64,000 nt of DNA from Nocardia speluncae NBRC 108251 (GCF_001613245.1 NZ_BDBZ01000007.1:186001-250000); one strand, 5' to 3'. Counted from the stretch's first letter, positions 37,630-46,713 are shown. Translations and numbers: made by a program. The notes: generated by a model not told the origin, from the sequence alone.

Positions 37630-38625
37630 TCAGCCGGCGAGTGCCTCCGGATTGACCGGATAGGGTGGCATCTCGCCGCGCACCATCATGATCGCGTTCT
37701 CGGCGCAGCGGCGGGCCATTTCGGCCCGCACCGGCACGGTGGCACTGCCGACGTGCGGAAGCAGCACGGTATTCGGCAGTTCGGCCAGCCCCGGTGCCAA
37801 ACGCGGCTCGTCCTCGTACACGTCGAGTCCGGCGCCGGCGATGGTCCCGCCCTGTAGGGCCGCCACGAGCGCCCGTTCGTCGACGATCGGCCCACGGGCA
37901 GTGTTGATCAGGATCGCCGACGGTTTCATCGCGTTCAGAACGTCCGCGTCGACGAGGTGCCGGGTCTGGTCGTTCAGCGGTACGTGCACCGAAAGATAGT
38001 CGCTGGTCGCGATGAGTTCCGGCCAGGAGATATGCCCTACCTTGCCGGCGAATTCCCCCAGTTCTTCGTCGCTCACCTCGCGGTCGCCCGGCGGCCGCGG
38101 GCAGAACACGACCGTCATCCCGAAGGCGAGCGCACGCCGGGCGGTGGCGCGGGCGATCCGGCCGAAACCGGCCAGGCCCAGCGTTTTCCCGCTGACATCG
38201 TGGCCCAGAAGCAATTCCGGTTCCCAGCCGTGGAATTTCCCGGCACGGACGAACGCATCGGCCTCGACGCATCGCCGCGCGACCGCCAGCATCAGCAGGA
38301 TCGCGATATCAGCGGTGGCGTCGGTGAGTACACCGGGGGTGTTGCCGACGATGATGGAGTTCGCTGTGGCGGCAGTGATATCGATATTGTTGTAGCCCAC
38401 CGCGAAATTGCTGATCCCGGCGATCTTTGCGCGGTCCAGCAGGGAGGCGTCGAACTCATCGCGTAACTGCGCCACCACCACCTTGTAGTTACCCGAAGCG
38501 CACGCCTCCGCCAATTCGGCGTGGCTCATCCCGTTTCCGGCAACCGTCACCGTTCCGGCCGCTTCGAGCAGGCTCATACCGGGATCGGGCAGCGGGGTGG
38601 TGACGAGGAAATCGGTGGCCGTCAC
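37630..38625 (-). CDS. D-2-hydroxyacid dehydrogenase (glyoxylate/hydroxypyruvate reductase-like)
   Basis: A 331-residue NAD(P)-dependent enzyme. The nucleotide-binding loop is LGLAGFGRIARATA, with the third glycine replaced by alanine. The catalytic Arg is in NTARGPIVDE, the Glu in DVYEDEP, and the His in LLPHVGSATVP. The family reduces glyoxylate, hydroxypyruvate or other 2-keto acids. I use GTG 38625, which overlaps the lyase stop as GTGA; an ATG at 38637 is also possible. It is co-transcribed with the lyase-like gene. Confidence 0.85.
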   Translation of the reverse strand: MTATDFLVTTPLPDPGMSLLEAAGTVTVAGNGMSHAELAEACASGNYKVVVAQLRDEFDASLLDRAKIAGISNFAVGYNNIDITAATANSIIVGNTPGVLTDATADIAILLMLAVARRCVEADAFVRAGKFHGWEPELLLGHDVSGKTLGLAGFGRIARATARRALAFGMTVVFCPRPPGDREVSDEELGEFAGKVGHISWPELIATSDYLSVHVPLNDQTRHLVDADVLNAMKPSAILINTARGPIVDERALVAALQGGTIAGAGLDVYEDEPRLAPGLAELPNTVLLPHVGSATVPVRAEMARRCAENAIMMVRGEMPPYPVNPEALAG

Positions 38626-39551
38626 GAGATCACCCATTCGAAGGCGCGGGCTTGCGAGCGTGCGCCCTGTGCAGTTTTGGAACGGTTGGGTTCGCCGAGT
38701 TCGGCGAGCATCCGCTCACTGATGTCCACCATCCGTGCCAGCGTGTCCGGCGTGAGCCAGTCGGGGCGGGTGGCGAACAGGATATCCTCGCTCGCGGTGT
38801 TACCGCTGGCGCCGGGCGCGAAGGGGCAGCCCCCGAGGCCACCCAGGCAGCCGTCGACCATGCCGGCGCCCGCATCGATGGCCGCCAGCGTATTGGCCAC
38901 GCCCAGACCCCAGGTGTCGTGGCCGTGGAACACGATCCGGCGGTCCGGCGTGGTGGAGCCGACCGCCTGGACGAGCCGGGAGACCTGCGCCGGTACGGCC
39001 TGGCCGAGGGTGTCGCAGATGACGATATCGGCGGCGCCGCCGGTGCGGGGGTCGGCGGCGATACCGAGCACGCGCTCCGGATCGACCACGCCTTCGATCG
39101 GGCAGGTGAACGAGGTCGCGATACAGAGCCCGATGGTGCCGCCGCAGTCCCGGGCGAGCTCTACGGCCCGTGGCATGGCAGCCACACTGTCCTCGGTACT
39201 GCGCCCGATATTGGCTCGGTTGTGCGAATCCGAGGCGGAAAAACAGTATTGGAAGTTGCGCGCTCCCGCAGCGGCGGCCTTCTCGATATGCCTGGGCGTG
39301 GCGACCCACACCCAGCATTTCGCGAGCTCCTGCGGAGTCAGCTCGGCGATGACCTCGAGCGTATTGGCCAGCGGCGGTACGAGGTCGGGGCGCGCCATGG
39401 AACCGATCTCGAGTTCCGGGATACCCAGGGCGAGCAGTTCGCGGGCGATATCCACCTTGCGCTCGGCCGGCAGCAGCTTCCCGGTGAGCTGCACACCGTC
39501 GCGCAGCGTGACATCGCGCAATCGCGCGGCCGGTGTGTAGGTGAAGCTCAT
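38622..39551 (-). CDS. HMG-CoA lyase-like enzyme
   Basis: A 309-residue TIM-barrel lyase of the hydroxymethylglutaryl-CoA lyase family. LRDVTLRDGVQLTGKLLP holds the catalytic Asp/Arg region, SASDSHNRANIGRS is typical, and the metal-binding HGHDTWGLGVANTLAAIDAG and the signature GGCPFAPGASGN are clear. It cleaves HMG-CoA to acetoacetate and acetyl-CoA, or a related hydroxyacyl-CoA. ATG 39551 follows GGGGG by eight bases. Its partner dehydrogenase suggests breakdown of a hydroxy acid, but the substrate is open. Confidence 0.85.
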   Translation of the reverse strand: MSFTYTPAARLRDVTLRDGVQLTGKLLPAERKVDIARELLALGIPELEIGSMARPDLVPPLANTLEVIAELTPQELAKCWVWVATPRHIEKAAAAGARNFQYCFSASDSHNRANIGRSTEDSVAAMPRAVELARDCGGTIGLCIATSFTCPIEGVVDPERVLGIAADPRTGGAADIVICDTLGQAVPAQVSRLVQAVGSTTPDRRIVFHGHDTWGLGVANTLAAIDAGAGMVDGCLGGLGGCPFAPGASGNTASEDILFATRPDWLTPDTLARMVDISERMLAELGEPNRSKTAQGARSQARAFEWVIS

Positions 39552-39845
39552 ACCGTAACCCCCGTTTCGGCCGTGCCGGTGCCGGCGTCGATTTCGTCGT
39601 CGGTGAGGCGGAGCACCGAGGCGGGTACCTGGCGCGTGTTCACCCAGGCCGGGTCCGATTGTACGGATCGGCAGCGAGGCGCCGGCGATCACCGGGGTGA
39701 TGCCGGGGAAACCCACAGTGGTGGGTTCGGCAGCGCCGGTATCCACCGGGAACTGCTGGATCCTGTTCCGGGCCGCTCGGTCGCGAGGGGTTCACACAGG
39801 AACCGGCCCCGCACTCCTTTCGGATACGGGGCCGGCAGCCTGGCG
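39552..39845. other. Region between the lyase gene and the 63-codon gene
   Basis: About 290 bases without a supported gene. It contains the lyase promoter region and the hairpin at 39803-39835. Confidence 0.5.
39803..39835 (-). terminator. Hairpin after the 63-codon gene
   Basis: A 9-base stem (CCGGCCCCG/CGGGGCCGG) with a 15-base loop, 11 bases past the stop at 39846 on the minus strand. Confidence 0.55.
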
Positions 39846-40037
39846 TTATGCCTTGTTGTTCCCTGGGCGCTCGGTCCGGTCGACGCGCTCGTTGACCAGA
39901 TCGTCGTCGTCCGCAGGCGGCTCGGGATCGTTCCACTCCTCGGCGCGGCTGGACCGGTTGCCGCGCAACGTGCCCTCCAGCTCGTGGGCAAGCTCGTCGT
40001 CACGGATCGGGCCGTGCTTACTGTTTCCTCGTTCCAT
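39846..40037 (-). CDS. Small acidic conserved protein
   Basis: A 63-residue highly charged, probably disordered protein beginning MERGNSKHGPIRDDELAHEL and containing a PPADDDD run and a closing RPGNNKA. GTAGGAGGATTCG precedes the ATG, an excellent ribosome site. Similar unnamed proteins are frequent in Nocardia and Mycobacterium (from memory), and I know of no function. It stands alone, followed by a hairpin. Confidence 0.75.
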   Translation of the reverse strand: MERGNSKHGPIRDDELAHELEGTLRGNRSSRAEEWNDPEPPADDDDLVNERVDRTERPGNNKA

Positions 40038-40181
40038 CGAATCCTCCTACCTCGCGCGGCGGCGTTCAGGTGTGTCGCAGCAGGGCACCGCCGCCGTCGC
40101 GTACCCGGGGCGGCCGGATCGAATCGCGGTGTCCGGAATCGATCCGTGGCCGCCGCGGAAAACACGGGTCGAACAGGTAAT

Positions 40182-41156
40182 TCAGCCTGGCTGCGCGGTC
40201 AGCTTGCGCAGCGGTTCGTCGAGTTCGGCGCGGAAGAATTCGAGGAAACCGTCGGGGTCGGGGCCCGCATTCTGCATGACGAGACGGTCGAATCCGGCAT
40301 CCACGAACGGCTGCGCGACCTCGAGATAGCGCTGTGGATCCGGGCCACAAGCGAACTTGTCCAGGATGTCCTGCTCCCGCACAGTGGCGGAGGCCGCGGC
40401 GAAGTTCACGGGGTTGGGTAGTTCGCTCATCACCTTCCAGCCCGTCATCGCCCAGCGTGAGGTCTCGTGGGCGGCGCGGGCCGCGGTCTGTGCGTCGGGC
40501 GCCCAGGCCATCGGGACCTCGGCATAGCGCGGCCCGTCCCCGCCTGCCTCCCGGTAGCCGGAGACAAGTTCCGGTTTCGGTTCGGTGGCGAACAAGCCGT
40601 CACCCAGTTCGGCGGCGATTCCGGCGGCCCGGGTGCCCCCGGCGGCGACCGCGATCGCCGGCGGCTCGTCGGGCAGATCGAATACGCGGGCATCGGAAAG
40701 CTTCAGGTGCCGGCCGTCGTAGGACTGGTAGCCGCCCCGCCACAGCAACCGGATGATCTCCAGTGCCTCCCGCAGCAGTGCGTGCCGGCCGGTGACATCG
40801 ACCGGGAACCCCTCTCCGACGACATGCTCGTTGAGACGTTCCCCGGCACCCACCCCGAGGGTGAACCGGCCATCGGAGAGCAGGGCCACGGTGGCGGCGG
40901 CCTGCGCGATGATCGCCGGGTGGTATCGCACGGTCGGACAGGTGACACCGGTGGCCAGCCCGATCCGCTCGGTTTCCGCGGCGATGGCGCCCAGGACCGA
41001 CCAGGCGAACGGCGAATGCCCCTGAATGTCCAGCCAGGGGTGATAGTGGTCGCTCATCTCGACGAAATCGAAACCGGCTGCTTCGGCGCGTACGGCCTGG
41101 CGGACCAGTTCGCCGGGCCCGAAGGCTTCGGCGGCCAGCTTGTACCCGATCTGCAT
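40182..41156 (-). CDS. LLM-class F420-dependent oxidoreductase
   Basis: A 324-residue luciferase-like TIM barrel close to the F420-dependent glucose-6-phosphate dehydrogenase group. The start MQIGYKLAAEAFGPGELVRQ and the blocks MSDHYHPWLDIQGHSPFAW, GLATGVTCPTVRYHPAIIAQ and TLGVGAGERLNEHVVG fit that group; the last holds residues that contact F420. It uses coenzyme F420, but the substrate cannot be inferred. It is a single-gene unit, with about 300 featureless bases on its upstream side. Confidence 0.88.
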   Translation of the reverse strand: MQIGYKLAAEAFGPGELVRQAVRAEAAGFDFVEMSDHYHPWLDIQGHSPFAWSVLGAIAAETERIGLATGVTCPTVRYHPAIIAQAAATVALLSDGRFTLGVGAGERLNEHVVGEGFPVDVTGRHALLREALEIIRLLWRGGYQSYDGRHLKLSDARVFDLPDEPPAIAVAAGGTRAAGIAAELGDGLFATEPKPELVSGYREAGGDGPRYAEVPMAWAPDAQTAARAAHETSRWAMTGWKVMSELPNPVNFAAASATVREQDILDKFACGPDPQRYLEVAQPFVDAGFDRLVMQNAGPDPDGFLEFFRAELDEPLRKLTAQPG

Positions 41157-41453
41157 GGTTCCTCCGAAAGCTGTAGTGGCGGGTGCGCGCAGACAACAGT
41201 TGCGCGTAGATACCGGACACGAGCGCGTTACCCGAGCGTCGGTGGGCGAAACGGGAGCCGCACCCGAGCCGGGATCCGCGATGTCCGGGCGCCGGCGGTC
41301 GACCCGGCCCGGATCCGCCAGTCGATCGCGGCATTTGGTCGAGGTACGCGTGGCTACGGCAGCACGCTCGATTCGCCACGTCGCCGACCGACCTTGCTGC
41401 TTAGCGTGACGGCCGGTTCGCCACCGTAGGGGTGTCGGTACGAATAGTGCCGG
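41157..41453. other. 297 bases without a gene
   Basis: Between two minus-strand genes. It must carry the promoter of the LLM enzyme. I see no reliable ORF, hairpin or repeat. Confidence 0.5.
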
Positions 41454-42326
41454 TCACACCGGCGCGGGTCGGTCCAGCCAGCGCAACAGGCTCGCGGTGA
41501 CCTCGGCCGGCCGCTCCTCCATGAGGAAATGATCGGCATCCACCAGTACCAGCTCGGCGTCGGGTATCCGTTCGGCGAGCTCCTCGGCGGTGCGCAGGGA
41601 GATCGCCCGGTCGCGCGTGCCCCAGATGACACTGGTGGGGCAGGCGATCTCACGCAGCCGGGCACCGAGTTCGGGTCGTATCCGGACCTCGTAACCCGCC
41701 CAGAAATGCGCGTACCAGCGGCGGCCGGCCGGAGTGCGCAGCATGTCGAGGTAGCGTGCCAGCGTTTCCCGGTCGAAGCTGCCGTTGCGCAGGTAGCGCG
41801 CCAATCCGATCCGGTGCACGAGGTGTACCGGCGGTGTGGCCAGCAGGCGGCGGATCGGGTGGTGCCGGGCGCCGACAGTGAACGCGCCGAACAGCAGCCG
41901 ATACGGCGGGGTGAATGTGCGGTGCGCCCGCGAATTCAGGATGGCCAGCCGCCGGACCCGATCGGGGTGGCGCTGGACGAAACCGAGGCCGAGGAAACCA
42001 CCGTAATCGTGGCAGGCCAGATCGGTCCGTTCGAGTCCCAGGGCGTCGAACATCCGCGCGATCCGGTCGACTTCGCTGTCGTAATCGCAGGACAGAGCGG
42101 TATCGCGGGCGGAGTCGCCCCAGCCGAGCCAGTCGGGGGCCAGTACTCGCCGCCGCGCCGACAGCGGGCCGATCTGGTGCCGCCAGGCCCGATGTGATTC
42201 CGGCCAGCCGTGCAGCAGCACCAGAGGGTCGCCGGTGCCCGCCTCGGCGTAGCACAACCGGGTGCCGTCGACCGTCGTCTCCTTCAGCTCCGGTGCCGCT
42301 CCCCGGTCGATCCGATCTGTGGTCAT
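41454..42326 (-). CDS. Alpha/beta hydrolase (epoxide hydrolase / haloalkane dehalogenase-like)
   Basis: A 290-residue alpha/beta hydrolase. The oxyanion motif HGWPE is at residues 39-43. The nucleophile is an aspartate (D107 in ACHDYGGFLG), as in epoxide hydrolases, haloalkane dehalogenases and fluoroacetate dehalogenases, and not the serine of esterases. The acid lies in VIWGTRDRAIS and the His in LVDADHFLMEE. Product class cannot be settled further. It is divergent from an AraC regulator, which may control it. Confidence 0.85.
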   Translation of the reverse strand: MTTDRIDRGAAPELKETTVDGTRLCYAEAGTGDPLVLLHGWPESHRAWRHQIGPLSARRRVLAPDWLGWGDSARDTALSCDYDSEVDRIARMFDALGLERTDLACHDYGGFLGLGFVQRHPDRVRRLAILNSRAHRTFTPPYRLLFGAFTVGARHHPIRRLLATPPVHLVHRIGLARYLRNGSFDRETLARYLDMLRTPAGRRWYAHFWAGYEVRIRPELGARLREIACPTSVIWGTRDRAISLRTAEELAERIPDAELVLVDADHFLMEERPAEVTASLLRWLDRPAPV

Positions 42327-42446
42327 CGCCGTCTGCCTTTCTCGTTTCCGGGCCGGCTGTACCGGGAGAATTTCCGGCGGCCCGGCCGGGCCCGATCGCG
42401 CTGCTCACCGGCACCGGAAAGATGCCGCTCCTCGATCCCGCGCCGG

Positions 42447-42459
42447 TATCGTCGCGCAT
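42447..42459 (+). promoter_or_regulatory. Leaderless -10 for the AraC-family gene
   Basis: TATCGT at 42447-42452 ends seven bases before the ATG at 42460, with no ribosome site between. This supports ATG 42460 as both first codon and transcript start. Confidence 0.5.
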
Positions 42460-43236
42460 ATGACACAGGCGGCACTTCCGGAAACGTGCGCTGCGCCGAC
42501 GACTACGGCCAGGCTGTGGGTGCGGCTCGGCCACGCTGTCTACCTGGGGCCTGGGCTGGGACTGGATGCGCATTCGACTGCCATACCGTCGCTCGGGGTC
42601 GGGATCGATGCGCCGTTCCGGGTCCGGGCCGGCGGGTTACCCGATATCACCGCCCGCAGTTTCCTTTTCCGGGCCCGGGTCACGCATCACGTGGTGGAGT
42701 CCCAGGGCCGCATGTTGTTCTGTTTCTTCGATCCGACCAGCACCGCGCTGTCTCGCTGTCTCGGCGGAATGACCCGCCTGGCCGGGGACTATCCCTACGC
42801 GCACCGTCGTGAAGCCGATCTCGTGGCACTGTGCCACGAACCGGAGCCGGATATCGAGCGGCTACTCGACCTGGCCAGTATCCCGGTGCCCACCATTCGG
42901 GACGCCCGGATCGCCCGCGCCGCGAGCCGGATCCGCACCGATCCCGCCCGCTCGCACCGGGCCGATGAAACAGCCCGCGCCGCAGGGCTTTCCACCTCGT
43001 ACTTCCTGCGTACCTTCGCCGGGCAAACCGGGACCAGCTTCCGCCGTTACGTCCAGTGGGCACGGATGGTGCATATCGCCCGGTCCCATGCTGCCGGTCA
43101 CGACCTGACCCGGGCGGCGGCGGATGCCGGGTTCGCGTCACCGTCGCATTTCAGCGATACCTTCCGGGCGATGTTCGGGCTCACCCCCACGGCATTCACC
43201 CGGATCGGCGGGGATCTGCGCATCATCGAGCAGTAG
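42460..43236 (+). CDS. AraC family transcriptional regulator
   Basis: A 258-residue regulator. The N-terminal part is an AraC-type ligand domain without a clear family match. Two helix-turn-helices fill about residues 160-255, with SHRADETARAAGLSTSYFLR as the first and LTRAAADAGFASPSHFSDTF as the second, and the closing FRAMFGLTPTAFTR signature. It is divergent from the alpha/beta hydrolase, its likeliest target, and converges on the YhgE-like gene with four bases between stops. Confidence 0.85.
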   Translation: MTQAALPETCAAPTTTARLWVRLGHAVYLGPGLGLDAHSTAIPSLGVGIDAPFRVRAGGLPDITARSFLFRARVTHHVVESQGRMLFCFFDPTSTALSRCLGGMTRLAGDYPYAHRREADLVALCHEPEPDIERLLDLASIPVPTIRDARIARAASRIRTDPARSHRADETARAAGLSTSYFLRTFAGQTGTSFRRYVQWARMVHIARSHAAGHDLTRAAADAGFASPSHFSDTFRAMFGLTPTAFTRIGGDLRIIEQ

Positions 43237-43240
43237 GGCG

Positions 43241-44404
43241 TTATTCGCGAATGACCTCCACCGGGTCGCTGAGTGCTCGAGCCAGCGCCGCCTGTTGCGC
43301 GGCGCCCGCGGGCGCGATCGCGGCGGCGGCCTCGGTCGTATGGGTGCCGAGCAGCGACACCATGTGCTGGAGCCGGCCGATTCCGCTTTCCAGCAGCTCG
43401 GTGGCGCCGAGAAGCTGTGCGACGCCCTCGTCGGCGCGCCCGGGAATATCCTCGGCGAGCGCTTTGCCCCGGTCGAGCTGATCGGAGATCGAGGTGAGGC
43501 GGCCGCCCAGGTCGTGCAGGGTGGTGCCCAGCCCCGCATCAGGATCCGTTACGGTGCCGAGTTGCCCGGCGGGAGCATCCAATTGCGTGGTCACCTGCCC
43601 GGATACGTCACGGACAGCCTGGAGTTTCGCGGTGATATCGGCGATCGGCGCGGTGTCCGCGCCGGGCAGGCCGCGTAAGACTGGCAGTATCCGGTCGAGT
43701 CCGGTCGTCGTCGCGGCCGCCGCCTGCCGTGCGTCGCCCAGCGTGATCTCCGTGGTATCCAGTGCCGTGCCGAGCTGCTCGGCCTGCTCGGCCACGCCGT
43801 CGAGTGTGGATGTCAGGGAGTCGATCGCCGAAGATAGCTGGGCCACACCGAGTTCGGTGATTTCGACGAGAGCCGGCAGCTGTTCCGACCCGACGCTGAA
43901 CTGTTCGGTGCCCGCCACCGCCGCGTCCAACCCGGTGCCGAGCAGTTGGGCGGTGAACTGTGCCGACGAGATATGAGTCCGGGCGCGGGCGGTGGCCTCC
44001 AGTGCGGTCGTGATCCCGGCGGCGCCGATCTGCCGGGTGACGGTCGTGATCGCGCCCTCCACGGTGGCGTTCTCGGCGTTGTCGTGCATTTCGACGGTGA
44101 TCCGGGCGCGGCGCGGTGAGTTACCGGCCAGGGTCGTCATGGCGTCGGTCAGGTCCGCGGGCAGGGTGATGACCGCAGCGTAACCGCCGGTATGCGCGGG
44201 TTCGGCGGACAAGATGTGCCAGTCGTAGCCGCCGGCCTGCTGTACCGATTCGAGAACTCGGTCGCCGGTCGGCCCGGTGTCGGTGTTCACGAGGGCGATA
44301 CCGGTCGGCGCAGTGGAGACGCGAGTGCATGCGGTGACACCGGCCGCGGCACCGATGAGGACTACGAGACTCACAGATGCCGCCCGGACATGGGTTCCGA
44401 TCAC
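43241..44404 (-). CDS. YhgE/Pip-like lipoprotein lacking the membrane half
   Basis: A 387-residue protein. The signal region ends VTAC, so it is probably an anchored lipoprotein. The body matches the extracellular domain of YhgE/Pip proteins: GIALVNTDTGPTGDRVLES, YAAVITLPADLTDAMTTLAG, and a long coiled region rich in Thr, Leu and Gln (about residues 150-350). It ends at LARALSDPVEVIRE and stop, which is where the C-terminal ABC-2-like membrane domain of full YhgE usually begins. The GTG start is leaderless: TACTGT lies seven bases upstream (44412-44417). Confidence 0.7.
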   Translation of the reverse strand: MIGTHVRAASVSLVVLIGAAAGVTACTRVSTAPTGIALVNTDTGPTGDRVLESVQQAGGYDWHILSAEPAHTGGYAAVITLPADLTDAMTTLAGNSPRRARITVEMHDNAENATVEGAITTVTRQIGAAGITTALEATARARTHISSAQFTAQLLGTGLDAAVAGTEQFSVGSEQLPALVEITELGVAQLSSAIDSLTSTLDGVAEQAEQLGTALDTTEITLGDARQAAAATTTGLDRILPVLRGLPGADTAPIADITAKLQAVRDVSGQVTTQLDAPAGQLGTVTDPDAGLGTTLHDLGGRLTSISDQLDRGKALAEDIPGRADEGVAQLLGATELLESGIGRLQHMVSLLGTHTTEAAAAIAPAGAAQQAALARALSDPVEVIRE

Positions 44405-44580
44405 AGACCGGACAGTACGGCTGCTTTTTGGGAGGACGGTCTGGCGCCGGTGAGGGTTCGGTAAGGATTTCGGCGGAATCGGCCACCGCCTCGACCGGGC
44501 CTGGACAGCGGGCGGTTCCCGATCGCGCGGAAACCGACGATTCCGGCCGCACTGAACCAAGCGCTTGCTAGGATTCGGCG
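44405..44580. promoter_or_regulatory. Divergent promoter region with palindrome CAAGCGCTTG
   Basis: This region serves two leaderless genes. On the left, TACTGT (minus strand, 44412-44417) precedes the YhgE-like GTG. On the right, TAGGAT (44569-44574) ends six bases before ATG 44581. The 10-base palindrome CAAGCGCTTG (44558-44567) touches the latter hexamer and could be a TetR-type operator. Confidence 0.55.
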
Positions 44581-45666
44581 ATGATCTCCACGGTCGTTTG
44601 GGGGACGGGCAATGTGGGCCGCGCGGCGATACGCGCGGTCGACGCCCATCCGGAACTGATGCTGACGGCCGTGCTTGTGCACGACCCCGCGAAAAAAGGA
44701 CGGGACGCCGGCGAACTGGCGGGCCTGGACCGCACGCTCGGTGTGCCCGCCACCGTCGATATAGACGCTGTCCTCGCAGACAGGCCCGGTGCCGTGGTCT
44801 ACGCCGCGTCCGGCGATATCCGGCCCGATGACGCGCTCGCCGATATCGTCCGCGCCGTAGGCGCCGGGGCCGTGGTGGTGACACCGGCCCTGTACGCCCT
44901 CTACGACCAGCGCGGCGCGCCCCCGGAAATCCGCGAACCGGTACTGGCCGCCGTCGAATCCGGTGGGGGATCGTTGTTCGTCTCCGGGATCGACCCCGGC
45001 TGGGGTAACGATGTCCTGCCCGTACTGATCAGCGGTCTCGGCAGTGTGGTCGAGGTGGTGCGCTGCCAGGAGATCTTCGACTATTCCACCTACGACCAGC
45101 CCGATTCCGTCCGCTATCTGGTGGGTATGGGTCAACCCATGGACCAGCTGCCGCCGATGGTGGCGCCCGGTGTGCCGACCATGGTGTGGGGCGGACAGGT
45201 GCGGCTCATGGCCCGCGCGCTCGGGGTCGAACTGGACGAGGTCCGGGAGGACGTGCAGCGGTTACCGCTGGAGGCCACGATCGAGACCGCGACAATGGGC
45301 AGTTTCGTGGCCGGCACTCAAGGGGCGATGCGTTTCGAAGTGCAGGGCATCGTGGCGGGGGTGCCGCGGATCATCGTGGAGCACATCACCCGTATCCACC
45401 CGTCCTGCGCACCCGAATGGCCCGCTCCGCCCAACGGGTCGGGCGCGCACCGGGTGATCATCGAAGGGCGACCGCGTATCGAGGTCACCGTCGAAGCCAC
45501 CGACGAGGGCGGCAACTACGCGGCCGGTGGTAACGCCACCGCCGTCGGGCGCCTCGTCGGCGCCATCGACTGGCTGGCCGACGCCGCGCCCGGTCTCTAC
45601 GACGCATTCGACGTACCGCTGCGGCCGGCCGCCGGCCGGCTGGGAAGGAACAGCCATGCGAGTTGA
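44581..45666 (+). CDS. DapB-like NAD(P)-dependent dehydrogenase
   Basis: A 361-residue protein whose N-terminal Rossmann domain begins ISTVVWGTGNVGRAAIRAV. It belongs to the dihydrodipicolinate reductase-like group widespread in mycobacteria and Nocardia, larger than true DapB (about 250) and not expected in lysine synthesis. Related enzymes include 2,4-diaminopentanoate dehydrogenase; the substrate is not known. The C-terminal part holds GTQGAMRFEVQGIVAGVPRI. The start is leaderless. It overlaps the AhpD-like gene by 11 bases. Confidence 0.75.
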   Translation: MISTVVWGTGNVGRAAIRAVDAHPELMLTAVLVHDPAKKGRDAGELAGLDRTLGVPATVDIDAVLADRPGAVVYAASGDIRPDDALADIVRAVGAGAVVVTPALYALYDQRGAPPEIREPVLAAVESGGGSLFVSGIDPGWGNDVLPVLISGLGSVVEVVRCQEIFDYSTYDQPDSVRYLVGMGQPMDQLPPMVAPGVPTMVWGGQVRLMARALGVELDEVREDVQRLPLEATIETATMGSFVAGTQGAMRFEVQGIVAGVPRIIVEHITRIHPSCAPEWPAPPNGSGAHRVIIEGRPRIEVTVEATDEGGNYAAGGNATAVGRLVGAIDWLADAAPGLYDAFDVPLRPAAGRLGRNSHAS

Positions 45667-46168
45667 CATCCCCGAAGGCAAGGACCCCATCGGCTATGTA
45701 TGGGGCGAGATGGTGCCCGGTATCGGCACCGCCGCCTCGAAGTTTTCGCTGGCGGTCTACGAGCACACGACGCTGGGACTGCGCGAATTCGAGGCCGCAC
45801 GGCTACGGATCGCGCAGATCAACGGCTGTATCTTCTGCCTGGACTGGCGTACCGAACGCGACGGGCAGAAGGTCGAGGAGGGATTCGCCGATGCGGTGAC
45901 CGACTGGCGCGTATCGGCCGAACTCGACGATCGGACCCGGCTGGCCGCCGAATACGCCGAACGCTACGCCCTCGACCACCACAATCTGGACGAGGACTTC
46001 TGGTCCCGGATAACCGAGCACTACAGCCAGGCCGAAATCGTGGAGCTCAGCATGTGCCTGGGATCCTGGCTCGCGTTCGGGCGGCTCAATCATGTGCTCG
46101 GACTCGACGCAGCCTGTGTGCTACCAGGGCATTCCGGTGGTCCGGCCGGCGCCCGCCCCGGCGCCTGA
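45656..46168 (+). CDS. Carboxymuconolactone decarboxylase / AhpD-like protein
   Basis: A 170-residue AhpD-fold protein. The redox motif appears as INGCIFCLDWRT (CxxC, with an Asp following) near residues 56-67, as in peroxidase-linked AhpD and related CMD proteins. The helix EHYSQAEIVELSMCLGSWLA is typical of the fold. ATG 45656 has GGAAGGA upstream and overlaps the dehydrogenase stop. The pair often travels together in mycobacteria (from memory), perhaps to reduce peroxidic or lactone products. Confidence 0.8.
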   Translation: MRVDIPEGKDPIGYVWGEMVPGIGTAASKFSLAVYEHTTLGLREFEAARLRIAQINGCIFCLDWRTERDGQKVEEGFADAVTDWRVSAELDDRTRLAAEYAERYALDHHNLDEDFWSRITEHYSQAEIVELSMCLGSWLAFGRLNHVLGLDAACVLPGHSGGPAGARPGA

Positions 46169-46416
46169 CCCGGAATCACCCGCGCTGGGTACGGCTGGAC
46201 GACAAGTGCACCGGACAACCGGGTGAGCGGCCTCACCGGCAGGGAGCTGCCGCAGTTACGCGACGCTTTCCGACGCGGAACCGGCAGGCCGGCCCTCCGC
46301 TGGTAACCGGCGCCGGTGGCCCCGCCCGGTACCGCGAATCCGGCTCCGGCGTCGGCGGGCACGATCCGGTCCACGAACAGGTGTGTCACCGCGCCCGGAC
46401 CGGGTAGCCGCCGGCC

Positions 46417-46713
46417 ATGGCTACTATCGCTCCCTTACCGAAAGAACGTATCGGCGCACCTCCTTGCGGGGTGGTGACCGGATCTGATCCGGGTATCGGG
46501 CGGGCCGTCGCGGTGACACTGCCCGGCGGCGGCGGGCCCGGTCACATCGACGAGGTGGCCGCGTTGCTCGCGAACCCGGCCGCCGGAGGTGCCACCGGCG
46601 CCGCCCACCTCGCCGACGGCGGGATGGCGCACACGGATCCGCACACCGGTCGGCTGGTCGGCGACGAGATCCGGCGCCGTCCCGGTGCGGTTCAGGAGGT
46701 GGCCGATGCGTGA
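46417..46713 (+). pseudogene. Short-chain dehydrogenase remnant with internal deletion
   Basis: An in-frame 98-codon ORF that joins the two ends of an SDR. Residues 18-35 hold the cofactor loop (VVTGSDPGIGRAVAVTL), and residues 42-72 hold the C-terminal block (EVAALLANPAAGGATGAAHL, then DGGMAH). The central ~150 residues, with the NNAG and YxxxK catalytic motifs, are missing. No active enzyme is expected. It overlaps the next gene by eight bases, and its frame may survive because translation through it feeds that gene. Confidence 0.7.

Noticed and set aside
46090..46389. A 99-codon minus-strand frame in the gap before the SDR remnant
   Set aside because: No ribosome site or known motif, and it overlaps the AhpD-like gene; treated as noise.
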